From Erythrobacter sp. UBA2510 (lineage in GTDB: Bacteria > Pseudomonadota > Alphaproteobacteria > Sphingomonadales > Sphingomonadaceae), in NCBI GenBank assembly GCA_002341345.1, contig DDNW01000102.1, positions 6,903-13,530 on the forward strand: DNA of 6,628 nucleotides, read 5' to 3'. Positions 1-5,943 of the stretch are shown piece after piece; within the stretch, counting starts at the first letter, position 1, and every line of letters starts with the position of its first letter. Below the pieces are notes generated by a model, which worked only from the letters and a program-made list of their open reading frames with translations, was not told the DNA's origin and did no database searches. A program made the translations under genes and the position numbers.

Positions 1-680
1 CGATCATCCTGCGGCTGGTCGACGGCACGATCATCCACGAAGTGCCCAATCAGACGCCGCGCGTCCTCAGCTTCAGCCAGCACGACATGCCGATCGACCT
101 GCCCGCGCTCGAACGGTTCCGCGCGCGTGGCGGCGACGAGCGTGAATATATCCTGCCTGAATTGCTCGAGATCGGCTGGAGCGCGGAGAGCACGCAGGAA
201 AAACAGCAGGCGAGCAAGGCGGTCTTCAACTACCGCATGGTCGAGGTCGTCATGATGCTGCTGCTGCCGCTGCTGGGCGTGGCGCTGGCGATCCCGCCCA
301 AGCGCTCGACCTCGGCGCTGGGCGTGTTTCTCTCAATCGTGATCGTAGTCGCCTATCACAAGATCAACCAGTGGGGCTCGGAGACGGCCGAACTGGGACG
401 GCTCGACCCTTACCTCGCGCTCTGGGGTCCCTTCGCGGTGCTCGCGGTGGCGATCATGTGGATGTATTATCAGGTCGCCTATGTGCCTGGCGGGCAGGCG
501 ATCGGCTTCCTTGAAAAGGGGGTGGCGAAGGTCAAGCGGAGCCTGAAGAAGCTCTTCCGCCGCGGCAGTATGGCGCGCACGCTGATCGAGGAGGCCGAGG
601 GTCCCGGCGAACATCCCGACAGCCGGGTAGACGGCAATGGCGATGGCGCGGACGGGGGGGGCGTGCACAGTGCTGTTTGA
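1..680 (+). CDS. lptF: LPS export ABC transporter permease LptF (3' part, cut by window start)
   Basis: This is the C-terminal 225 residues of LptF, one of the two inner-membrane subunits of the LptB2FG complex. That complex extracts lipopolysaccharide from the inner membrane and passes it to LptC and the periplasmic bridge. The first complete codon is at 3 and there is no start, so the gene begins upstream of the window. The visible part opens with the end of the periplasmic beta-jellyroll domain (LRLVDGTIIHE, then VLSFSQHDMPIDL). Three hydrophobic helices follow at about nt 240-296, 315-366 and 420-483, matching the last three membrane segments of the family. A basic stretch (KVKRSLKKLFRR, about nt 525-560) and a Gly/Asp-rich tail come after the last helix; the tail is probably disordered cytosolic sequence. 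The stop overlaps the proposed lptG start by 11 nt, which implies translational coupling. LptF rather than another permease is inferred from the helix pattern plus the lptG neighbour. Confidence 0.87.
   Translation, partial: IILRLVDGTIIHEVPNQTPRVLSFSQHDMPIDLPALERFRARGGDEREYILPELLEIGWSAESTQEKQQASKAVFNYRMVEVVMMLLLPLLGVALAIPPKRSTSALGVFLSIVIVVAYHKINQWGSETAELGRLDPYLALWGPFAVLAVAIMWMYYQVAYVPGGQAIGFLEKGVAKVKRSLKKLFRRGSMARTLIEEAEGPGEHPDSRVDGNGDGADGGGVHSAV
654..661 (+). repeat. Run of eight G at the lptF/lptG overlap
   Basis: Eight consecutive G lie inside the last codons of lptF and just upstream of the proposed lptG GTG start. The run may serve as a G-rich ribosome binding site for lptG. Loss of one G would join the lptF frame to the lptG frame without a stop; gain of one G would end lptF at a TGA at 701-703. 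Confidence 0.6.
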
Positions 681-1770
681 TTTCTTCCCCTCGCGCGCGC
701 TGACCATGTACATCGCAAAGACCTTCATCCTGCGCATCTTCGCGGTGCTGGGGATGCTGGTGATGGTGCTGTTCATGCTCGACCTGTTGGGCAATACCGC
801 TGACATCCTGGAGGCGCCGGGCAATGGCAATGCCGAGCTGCTCAAATATGCCAGCCTGCGTATCCCGCAGCTGATCCAGCGTTTTGTGCCTTATTCGGTG
901 CTGCTGGCCACGATCATTACGCTGGCCGGATATAGCGCCAATTCCGAAGTCGTGGCGATGAAGGCCGCGGGGCTGTCGGCGCATCAGATCCTCGCGCCGC
1001 TGCTGCTGACGGCAGGCGTGCTCGCGATGCTCTCTTTCGGCTTTAACGAGCGGGTGGTGACCCGCGCGACGGCGACGCTGGCTGCGTGGAAGGCGGTCGA
1101 TTACGGTCCGATTCCGGAGGACCCGACGACCCGCGCGAACGTCTATTTCAGCGACGGGCGCGACATCTTGATGGCTCGGCAACTGGCGGGCCGTGACGAA
1201 CGGACCGTGCTGACCGGCGTCACGCTGTACGGGCGCGACGATGCGGGCATGATCACCTCGATGGTCGATGCCAGCCGCGCCACCTGGGCCGGGCCCGGCT
1301 GGCGGCTGGAGGATGCGCGTCGCTACGACGTTTCGACCACCGAGACGCGCGACCTCGCCCCTGACGTGGTGATGGCCGAGGGCGTGACGCTCGACCAGAT
1401 CGCGCTGCGCCGGGTAGTGGCCGAAGAGGAGCCGATCTTCGAACTGGCCCGCTCGATCGAGGCATTGGACGAGGCGGGGCGGCGCACTGCGGAACTCAAG
1501 GCCAAGTGGTGGAACAAGCTGTCCGGCCCGCTGGCGGCGGTGCTGATGCCGCTGCTGGGCGCGGTGGCGGGGTTCGGTCTTGCGCGCTCGGGCCAGTTGT
1601 TCGCCCGCGCAGTGCTCGGCATGGCGCTGGGCTTTGCCTATTTTGTGGTCGAGAATGCCGCGTTGGCGATGGGCAGTTTCGGCGGTTATCCGCCGCTGCT
1701 GGCGGCCTGGGGGCCGTTCATGCTGTTCCTGCTCGTCGGCGAGACGGTGCTGATCCGCACTGAGGAATAG
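670..1770 (+). CDS. lptG: LPS export ABC transporter permease LptG
   Basis: LptG is the second membrane subunit of LptB2FG and pairs with LptF in lipopolysaccharide extraction. Starting at GTG 670 gives 366 residues, close to the usual length of about 360. Residues about 18-40, 60-88 and 105-127 form the first three membrane helices. Between helices 2 and 3 lies NSEVVAMKAAGLSAHQI (91-107), the conserved cytoplasmic loop that contacts the LptB ATPase. The central 150 residues are the periplasmic jellyroll domain. Three more helices lie at about 284-302, 311-333 and 340-361. The N-terminus LFDFFPSRALTMYIAKTF resembles the sphingomonad form of the family. GTG 670 is preferred because a G-run (654-661) lies at Shine-Dalgarno distance. 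ATG 637 (11 residues longer) and ATG 706 are alternatives. No terminator separates it from the convergent desaturase gene 22 nt away. Confidence 0.9.
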   Translation: MLFDFFPSRALTMYIAKTFILRIFAVLGMLVMVLFMLDLLGNTADILEAPGNGNAELLKYASLRIPQLIQRFVPYSVLLATIITLAGYSANSEVVAMKAAGLSAHQILAPLLLTAGVLAMLSFGFNERVVTRATATLAAWKAVDYGPIPEDPTTRANVYFSDGRDILMARQLAGRDERTVLTGVTLYGRDDAGMITSMVDASRATWAGPGWRLEDARRYDVSTTETRDLAPDVVMAEGVTLDQIALRRVVAEEEPIFELARSIEALDEAGRRTAELKAKWWNKLSGPLAAVLMPLLGAVAGFGLARSGQLFARAVLGMALGFAYFVVENAALAMGSFGGYPPLLAAWGPFMLFLLVGETVLIRTEE

Positions 1771-1792
1771 GGTAGAGGAACGACGTTCAGCG

Positions 1793-2896
1793 CTATGGGA
1801 GCCGCCCCATCGTGCTTTTCGCGATCTTGCCGAGCAGCGGCATCATGCCCGGATAATTCGCGCCGTCGAAGGTCGAGCCGACGCCCAGATGCGCGGCGAT
1901 GCGGCGATGCGCCTCGTGCAACGAGTGATAGGGCAGCGAGGGAAGCAGGTGGTGCGTCGCGTGATAGCGCAGGCCCACCGGCGCCCAGAACCCGGCGATC
2001 ACGCGCGGAACATTGACCGAGTCCAGATATTGCGCGGTGACGGTCATCGCCTCGCCATCGTTCTCCCACAGATGCGCGACCAGCGTGCGCAACTGGTTGA
2101 AGGTTGCGACCGCCGAGGCCACGGCGAGTGCGACCACCAGCGGTTTCCAGCCGAGCCAGTACGGCGTCGTCAGCAGGAACATCGCCCACAGGCTCGCGCC
2201 GACTTCCTGCCACGCGAACCAGCGGCGCTGCGCCTCGCTATCGGGCGCGCGGCGGCGGAAATCGGGGTTGATCGAGAGCGACGAACCGCGCTCCCACGCG
2301 AATTTGCGGACCGCCGGAATGACGAGGCCAAGCGGCGCGAGCACGCCCCAGCGCAGCAGCAGCGCGACCGGAGCGAGAAGCGCGACAAGCACGAAGGCGG
2401 GCAGCGACCACGGCTTCATCAGGGCGAGCGGTAGATATTCCGGGTCCTCGGGCGTCCCGTATTTCGTCCGCGCATGATGGAGCGTGTGGACCTGTTCGTA
2501 CATCAGGCTCGGCGTCAGCATCGGGATGCCGACGACAAGGTTCCACGCGGTGCGGAAACCCGGCAATGCATCGCGGTGGATATGAGTGATCTCGTGAATG
2601 AACAGCAGCGCGCGGTAAAGCGCCATGACCGAGATTACAGCGCACAGCACCGCGACCCAGGTTTGCGGCGCCATGATCGCAGCCGCGAGCGCAACATACC
2701 CGACCAGCGCTGATCCGAGCATGTCGGTCCAGTAGATTCCCGGATTGGCCTCCGCGATGTCGCGGGTCAGCTCGACCGCTGCGCGCAGCATCGCCTTGTC
2801 ATCGGGGATCTGCGACTTGCGCAGCGGCGCGTCCGGCGCCTCGGCCGGTCCGCTTGCCCCCGTTGCGGGCTCAAAATCGCGCGAGACGCTGTTCAT
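1793..2896 (-). CDS. Membrane fatty acid desaturase family protein
   Basis: This is an integral-membrane di-iron desaturase or hydroxylase of 367 residues, expected to act on acyl chains of membrane lipids in the inner membrane using oxygen and an electron donor. The three histidine boxes that bind the di-iron centre are all present: HEITHIH (H101, H105, H107), HTLHH (H137, H140, H141) and HATHH (H312, H315, H316). Hydrophobic segments lie at about 60-98, 166-195 and 233-262, in the expected order around the boxes. The first 45 residues are Ala/Pro-rich and probably cytosolic. The ATG start is supported by AAGGA ten nt upstream (plus-strand 2908-2912). The gene is convergent with lptG and divergent from the GNAT gene at 3077. 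Substrate and regiospecificity cannot be read from the sequence. A fatty-acyl, sphingolipid-type or hydroxylase-like activity is possible. Confidence 0.85.
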   Translation of the reverse strand: MNSVSRDFEPATGASGPAEAPDAPLRKSQIPDDKAMLRAAVELTRDIAEANPGIYWTDMLGSALVGYVALAAAIMAPQTWVAVLCAVISVMALYRALLFIHEITHIHRDALPGFRTAWNLVVGIPMLTPSLMYEQVHTLHHARTKYGTPEDPEYLPLALMKPWSLPAFVLVALLAPVALLLRWGVLAPLGLVIPAVRKFAWERGSSLSINPDFRRRAPDSEAQRRWFAWQEVGASLWAMFLLTTPYWLGWKPLVVALAVASAVATFNQLRTLVAHLWENDGEAMTVTAQYLDSVNVPRVIAGFWAPVGLRYHATHHLLPSLPYHSLHEAHRRIAAHLGVGSTFDGANYPGMMPLLGKIAKSTMGRLP

Positions 2897-2921
2897 TATC
2901 GTTCTGTCCTTAAGGTGGCCG

Positions 2922-2949
2922 AATATAGGCCAATGGGCGCGCTCGACAA
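2922..2949 (-). promoter_or_regulatory. Candidate sigma-70-type promoter of the desaturase gene
   Basis: Read on the minus strand, TTGTCG (plus 2944-2949) is followed after 16 nt by TATATT (plus 2922-2927), 25 nt before the start codon. TATATT matches TATAAT at five of six positions and TTGTCG matches TTGACA at four of six. The -10 is flanked by GGCC arms on both sides (GGCC-N7-GGCC, plus 2917-2931), a possible weak operator. The 5' untranslated region would be only about 18 nt, which is short but contains the AAGGA site. Confidence 0.4.
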
Positions 2950-3035
2950 GTCGCAGCGGCCTGCTAGAGACGCGCGGGCACTTTTCATGGCTATGGCCAT
3001 GGCCGGGGATAACCTCGTCTGAACGGGCCTAGTCT

Positions 3036-3061
3036 GAAGAGGGGACGCGCGCCCCTTTTTC
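3036..3061 (+). terminator. Terminator- or attenuator-like hairpin before the GNAT gene
   Basis: GGGG (3041-3044) pairs with CCCC (3052-3055) around a 7-nt loop, and T5 follows directly (3056-3060). Flanking AAGA (3037-3040) can extend the stem by pairing into the T-run. The T-run ends only four nt before AAGGA (3065-3069), the ribosome binding site of the next gene. On the plus strand it would end or attenuate a transcript just before the gene. No plus-strand gene lies upstream within more than 1 kb, so it is not needed to end another gene's transcript. Confidence 0.4.
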
Positions 3062-3076
3062 TTGAAGGATAGCTCT

Positions 3077-4249
3077 TTGCAGGAAATCAAAATCGCGCCC
3101 GTCTCGGGCAAGGCTGACCTCAAGGCTTTCATCGACTGCGCCTATCGTCTGAATGCCGACGATCCGAACTGGGTGCCGCCCCTGCGCGCCGAGGTGAAGG
3201 AACTGCTGACCCCGGGCAAGAACCCGTTTCACGAACATGCGCGGATGCAGCTGTTCCTCGCTCGTCGGGGCGACCAGGTGGTCGGACGCATTTCGGCGCA
3301 TATCGACGAGCTGGCGCTCGCCATCCCGCCCGAGCAGGGCATGGGACCGGGAACCGGGAACTGGGGCCTGTTCGAGGCCGAGGATAAGGAAACTGCCCAT
3401 GCCCTGATTGCGGCAGCGGAGGACTGGCTGCGCGGGCAGGGCATGACCCGCGTGCTCGCGCCTATCAGCCAGTCCGTGTGGGAGGAACCGGGTCTGCTGG
3501 TGCTCGGCCACGACCATCCGGCAACGGTGATGATGGGCCACGACAAACCCGAATATCAGGGGTGGATCGAAAGCGCGGACGGTTACGAAACCGCCAAGCG
3601 CCTGCTGACCTTCGCCCTGCAGGTCGACCACGGTTTCCCCGAAATCGTCAACCGCATCGTCGCCTCGGGCGAGCGCAACAAGCGCATCACCGTGCGCCGC
3701 GTCGACAAGTCGCGTTTCGATGAAGAGGCGCAGATCATCATCTCGATCCTCAACGAGGCATGGTCGAAGAACTGGGGCTTCGTGCCCTTTACCGAGGCCG
3801 AGAAGGCCTATGCCGGCAAGAAGCTGAAGCCGCTGATCTTCGAGGGCGGCGTCATGGTCGCCGAGGTCGAGGGCGAACCGGCGGCCTTCATGCTGGCCGT
3901 GCCGGACCTCAATGAAAAGCTGATCGAACTGAACGGCAAGCTGTTCCCGTTCAACTGGGCCAAGCTGTTGTGGTGGCTCCGCAAACCGCAGGTGCGCACC
4001 TTCCGCGTGCCGCTGATGGGGGTGGTGAAGAAGTACCAGAACACGCGGCTCGCCAGCCAGCTTGCCTTCATGATGATCGAGTATATCCGCCGCTATGCGG
4101 TATCCGAGCATGGCGTGACGCGATCCGAAATCGGCTGGATCCTGGAGGACAATCAGGGGATGGTGGCGATTGCCGATGCCATCAACGCCAAGGTGAACCG
4201 GGAATACCGGATTTATGCCAAGGATCTGCAGGTAAAAATAGCCAGTTGA
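3077..4249 (+). CDS. GNAT-fold N-acyltransferase-like protein (YghO-like; often labelled dATP pyrophosphohydrolase)
   Basis: The predicted 390-residue protein belongs to a conserved family with a GNAT-type acyltransferase fold. The N-terminal part contains the family signature ADDPNWVPPLRAEVKELL (27-44) and HARMQLFLARRGDQVVGRISA (54-74), a GNAT-like beta strand. The C-terminal part has the acyl-CoA-binding-like region (PLMGVVKKYQNTRLASQLAF, 312-331), then IGWILEDNQGM (352-362) and REYRIYAKDL (375-384). TTG 3077 is chosen because AAGGA (3065-3069) lies seven nt upstream; the in-frame TTG at 3062 lacks such a site. Members are sometimes misannotated as dATP pyrophosphohydrolase; no Nudix motif is visible. 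From memory, the bacterial ceramide synthase of Caulobacter is also a GNAT protein, so an acyltransferase role in sphingolipid synthesis is possible beside a desaturase, but unproven. The acyl acceptor is unknown. Confidence 0.75.
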   Translation: MQEIKIAPVSGKADLKAFIDCAYRLNADDPNWVPPLRAEVKELLTPGKNPFHEHARMQLFLARRGDQVVGRISAHIDELALAIPPEQGMGPGTGNWGLFEAEDKETAHALIAAAEDWLRGQGMTRVLAPISQSVWEEPGLLVLGHDHPATVMMGHDKPEYQGWIESADGYETAKRLLTFALQVDHGFPEIVNRIVASGERNKRITVRRVDKSRFDEEAQIIISILNEAWSKNWGFVPFTEAEKAYAGKKLKPLIFEGGVMVAEVEGEPAAFMLAVPDLNEKLIELNGKLFPFNWAKLLWWLRKPQVRTFRVPLMGVVKKYQNTRLASQLAFMMIEYIRRYAVSEHGVTRSEIGWILEDNQGMVAIADAINAKVNREYRIYAKDLQVKIAS

Positions 4250-4253
4250 CGCA

Positions 4254-4278
4254 GGAACCGCGCGGGCGCTTCGTCGTT
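4254..4278 (+). promoter_or_regulatory. EcfG-type promoter of the single-domain response regulator
   Basis: GGAAC (4254-4258) is followed by exactly 16 nt and CGTT (4275-4278). This matches the GGAAC-N16/17-CGTT consensus of EcfG, the general stress response sigma factor of Alphaproteobacteria. It begins four nt after the GNAT stop codon and would start transcription about 35 nt before the ATG at 4321. The response regulator can therefore be transcribed independently of the GNAT gene and induced by stress. Confidence 0.72.
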
Positions 4279-4320
4279 ATCTGCGCAGGGGCAGGATCGT
4301 TATCGCTCCCGGATAGGTTT

Positions 4321-4782
4321 ATGGGCGCGAAAATCACCAAGTCAGCTGTGAAAAAGGCGGCCAAGACCAAGGCCAAGCCGGTACCGGATCTTGGCCGCGT
4401 GCTGCTGGCCGAAGACGATGCCGTGTTGGCCATGTCGCTGGAAGACGCCCTGCGCGAAGGCGGGGCCAGCCACGTGCAAATCTGCTCGAGCATGGCGGCG
4501 ACAATGGCCGCGCTCGACAAGGGGCGCTTCGACGCGCTGGTGCTCGACGTGCATCTTGCCGACCGCGACGACGGCTGGGCACTGGCCGAGCTGGTTTCGC
4601 TGCTAGGCCCGGAACGCCCGCGCATTGCCTTCTCCACCGGCTCGCCCCAGTCGATCCCACCTGAGGTGGCCGAGATGGGCCCGGTTTTCGAAAAGCCCTA
4701 CGATCCCGCGCAACTGGTCGCCGAACTGGCAGGCGGCAAGCGCACGGGCCTGATCGCCCGCCTGCGCCGCGCCATCGGCTAG
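4321..4782 (+). CDS. Single-domain response regulator (FATGUY-like receiver), predicted in the general stress response
   Basis: This 153-residue protein consists of a receiver domain (about 25-138) with no output domain, plus a basic N-terminal tail (KITKSAVKKAAKTKAK, 4-18) and a basic C-terminus (RTGLIARLRRAIG). The receiver has the acidic pocket (E31, D32, D33), the phosphoacceptor D76 in LVLDVHL, T106 in IAFSTGSP and K125 in FEKPYD. The FSTG stretch resembles the FATG core of the FATGUY class of stand-alone receivers, which includes the general stress response regulator SdrG of Sphingomonas, but the following residues (SPQS) differ. Such proteins pass phosphate from PhyR-class histidine kinases or compete with PhyR for them. 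ATG 4321 is chosen because GGA (4311-4313) lies seven nt upstream and the EcfG-type box at 4254-4278 lies at a suitable distance. Assignment to the stress regulon is inferred from that box and from phyR nearby. Confidence 0.85.
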   Translation: MGAKITKSAVKKAAKTKAKPVPDLGRVLLAEDDAVLAMSLEDALREGGASHVQICSSMAATMAALDKGRFDALVLDVHLADRDDGWALAELVSLLGPERPRIAFSTGSPQSIPPEVAEMGPVFEKPYDPAQLVAELAGGKRTGLIARLRRAIG

Positions 4783-4788
4783 TACCCG

Positions 4789-4826
4789 CCGACACTCCCC
4801 AACCGACACTCCCCAACCGACACTCT
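4789..4826. repeat. 14-bp tandem repeat, about 2.6 copies
   Basis: The unit CCGACACTCCCCAA occurs exactly at 4789-4802 and 4803-4816, and a third partial copy begins at 4817 and matches for nine bases. It starts seven nt after the response regulator stop. No function is evident. Replication slippage is the simplest origin. Confidence 0.85.
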
Positions 4827-4839
4827 CGGCAAGCTGTGT

Positions 4840-4853
4840 TCGGGTGCGCCCGA
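4840..4853. repeat. Short inverted repeat (TCGGG-TGCG-CCCGA)
   Basis: TCGGG (4840-4844) and CCCGA (4849-4853) form a 5-bp stem with a 4-nt loop. GTGCGCCCG is also directly repeated at 4844-4852 and 4855-4863. There is no T-run, so it is not a good intrinsic terminator. Confidence 0.4.
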
Positions 4854-4879
4854 TGTGCGCCCGCATCTGCTCCAAATCG

Positions 4880-4917
4880 AAAAAAAGGCCTCCGCTCTGG
4901 GTAGAGCGAAGGCCTTT
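4880..4917 (-). terminator. Strong intrinsic terminator hairpin, T-tail on the minus strand
   Basis: Positions 4884-4898 pair with 4903-4917 around a GGGT loop: 15 positions with one mismatch (4892/4909), including a GGCC/GGCC core. On the minus strand the hairpin runs into seven T (plus-strand A at 4880-4886, three of which can pair in the stem), a classic Rho-independent terminator. On the plus strand only three T follow before CGG, so termination of the response regulator transcript is possible but weaker. The stronger minus-strand orientation implies a minus-strand transcript starting between here and phyR, where no convincing protein gene lies. Confidence 0.75.
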
Positions 4918-4971
4918 CGGGATCGTATCACCGGCCGCTTGGACGGGAGGGGGGTCTCGGCGGGTGACATG
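4880..4971 (-). ncRNA. Candidate GsrN-like small RNA of the general stress response
   Basis: I predict an RNA of roughly 90 nt on the minus strand. Its 5' part folds into a 10-position stem with one C-C mismatch: plus-strand 4958-4967 pairs with 4928-4937. The stem exposes a 20-nt loop (4938-4957) that reads CCCCCCTCCCGTCC at its centre on the minus strand. A short linker leads to the terminator hairpin and T7 at 4880-4917. About seven nt upstream of the proposed 5' end is a GGAAC-N16-CATT box (4978-5002). GsrN of Caulobacter is an EcfG-class-dependent RNA with an exposed C-rich loop that pairs with G-rich ribosome binding sites. The resemblance here is in architecture and context, not in checked homology. 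The C-rich loop could pair with AGG/GGG-type Shine-Dalgarno sequences. The exact 5' end is a guess from the promoter box. Confidence 0.5.
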
Positions 4972-4977
4972 AGCAAT

Positions 4978-5002
4978 AATGTCCGGGAAAGTCGCCAGTT
5001 CC
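4978..5002 (-). promoter_or_regulatory. Imperfect EcfG-type promoter driving the candidate small RNA
   Basis: On the minus strand GGAAC (plus 4998-5002) is followed by 16 nt and CATT (plus 4978-4981). The -35 element and spacer length are identical to the two plus-strand EcfG-type boxes in this window; the -10 differs from CGTT at one base. It fires away from phyR and toward the hairpins at 4880-4967. Confidence 0.4.
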
Positions 5003-5079
5003 CGCCAGGTTAACTTTTTTTGCGTTAGCGCAAGAATGGCCCTTGTTGATGCCATTGGCCGAAGCATTTTTGCTTGCCG

Positions 5080-5104
5080 GGAACCGGCCCGGTGCGCATG
5101 CGTT
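5080..5104 (+). promoter_or_regulatory. EcfG-type promoter of phyR
   Basis: GGAAC (5080-5084), a 16-nt spacer and CGTT (5101-5104) match the general stress response consensus exactly. The box lies 33 nt upstream of the phyR ATG, leaving a leader of about 25 nt with GGGAAGG (5124-5130) as ribosome binding site. Transcription of phyR by the sigma factor it releases would form a positive feedback loop, as is known for this system. Confidence 0.78.
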
Positions 5105-5137
5105 TACGGGCATCGGTTAAACCGGGAAGGGAATCGC

Positions 5138-5932
5138 ATGTCCATTGGGGCTGAAGTTGCTGCACATCTACCATTTCTTCGTCGCTACGCGCGGGCCCTG
5201 ACTGGCTCGCAGACAACCGGCGACGCGTTCGTCCAGGCAACGCTGGAGGCCGCACTGGCCGACCAGGCACTGGCCGACAGCCTCAAGGGCGGGCGCGTTC
5301 CGCTCTATTCCGCGTTCAACAAGGTCTGGTCGAGTGCCTATCTTGAAGTTGCCGGCGAACATGACGGCGGCAGCATCCACGAGAATGCAGCACAGCAGCA
5401 ACTGACGCGGATCACTCCACTCAACCGGCAGGCCTTGCTGCTGACCACGGTCGAAGACTTTTCGCCTGCCGAAGCGGGCGAGATCATGGGCGCGAGCGCT
5501 GAAGAGGTGGAAAACCTCGTGCGCGAGGCGATCTCCGATATCGAGCGCGAGAATACGACCAGTGTCCTTATTATCGAGGACGAACCGCTGATCTCGATGC
5601 AGCTGGAAGACCTGGTTCGCTCGCTCGGCCACGAAATCTGCGGCACTGCTGCCACACGCACGCAGGCGCAGGAAGTGGTCGCCGAGAAAACGCCGGGCCT
5701 TGTGCTGGCCGATATCCAGCTCGCCGACGGATCTTCGGGTCTCGATGCGGTGGACGATATCCTCGCGATCGACATGGTGCCGGTGATCTTCATCACCGCC
5801 TATCCCGAACGGCTGCTGACCGGTGATCGGCCGGAACCGACCTATCTGATCACCAAGCCGTTCCAGGAGGACACGGTGCGAGCGGCGATCAGTCAGGCGC
5901 TGTTCTTCGGATCGAGCAAGCCGCTCAACTGA
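5138..5932 (+). CDS. phyR: General stress response regulator PhyR (sigma-like domain plus receiver)
   Basis: PhyR is the response regulator that switches on the alphaproteobacterial general stress response. When phosphorylated, its sigma-factor-like domain binds the anti-sigma factor NepR and so frees EcfG. The 264-residue length is typical. Residues 1-138 form the sigma-like domain (LPFLRRYARALTGSQTTGDAFVQATLEAAL near the start, then LNRQALLLTTVEDFSPAEAGEIMG at 95-118, the sigma-4-like part). Residues 141-256 form the receiver: SVLIIEDEPLISMQLEDLV (142-160) with E147, D148 and E149, phosphoacceptor D192 in LVLADIQLADGSSG, T220 in IFITAYP and K240 in ITKPF. ATG 5138 is chosen over upstream in-frame ATGs because GGGAAGG precedes it by seven nt and because longer versions would run through the EcfG-type promoter at 5080-5104. 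Unusually for this family, no nepR or ecfG lies on either side within the window. Confidence 0.95.
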   Translation: MSIGAEVAAHLPFLRRYARALTGSQTTGDAFVQATLEAALADQALADSLKGGRVPLYSAFNKVWSSAYLEVAGEHDGGSIHENAAQQQLTRITPLNRQALLLTTVEDFSPAEAGEIMGASAEEVENLVREAISDIERENTTSVLIIEDEPLISMQLEDLVRSLGHEICGTAATRTQAQEVVAEKTPGLVLADIQLADGSSGLDAVDDILAIDMVPVIFITAYPERLLTGDRPEPTYLITKPFQEDTVRAAISQALFFGSSKPLN

Positions 5933-5943
5933 GGATAAGTTGC

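Noticed and set aside
1778..1788. GAAC-GAC-GTTC inverted repeat between lptG and the desaturase gene as a terminator or LexA-type site
   Set aside because: The stem has only four pairs and no T-run, and the spacing does not match the alphaproteobacterial LexA box (GTTC-N7-GTTC).
3029..4111. Long minus-strand ORF of 360 codons opposite the GNAT gene
   Set aside because: It mirrors the GNAT coding frame, is rich in His/Arg/Asp typical of antisense reading in GC-rich DNA, and shows no recognisable domain.
3970..4320. Upstream extension of the response regulator to 3970
   Set aside because: This part overlaps the GNAT gene in another frame and adds no domain. The EcfG-type promoter lies at 4254-4278, inside it.
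4984..5021. CGGGAA/TTCCCG hairpin followed by T7 as a plus-strand terminator
   Set aside because: The T-run begins ten nt after the stem, too far for an intrinsic terminator. Part of the stem is the -35 of the minus-strand promoter.
4928..5113. 61-codon minus-strand ORF as a possible nepR or small protein
   Set aside because: It lacks the NepR helix pattern, is Pro/Cys-rich, and spans the phyR promoter. The same strand is better explained by a small RNA.
4979..5137. Upstream extension of phyR to the ATG at 4979
   Set aside because: The added 53 residues have no PhyR similarity and would run through the EcfG-type promoter. The ATG at 5138 has a good ribosome binding site and gives the standard length.
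5833..5862. GGAAC and CGTT inside phyR as another EcfG promoter
   Set aside because: The spacer is 21 nt, outside the 16-17 nt range, and it lies in coding sequence with no gene just downstream.
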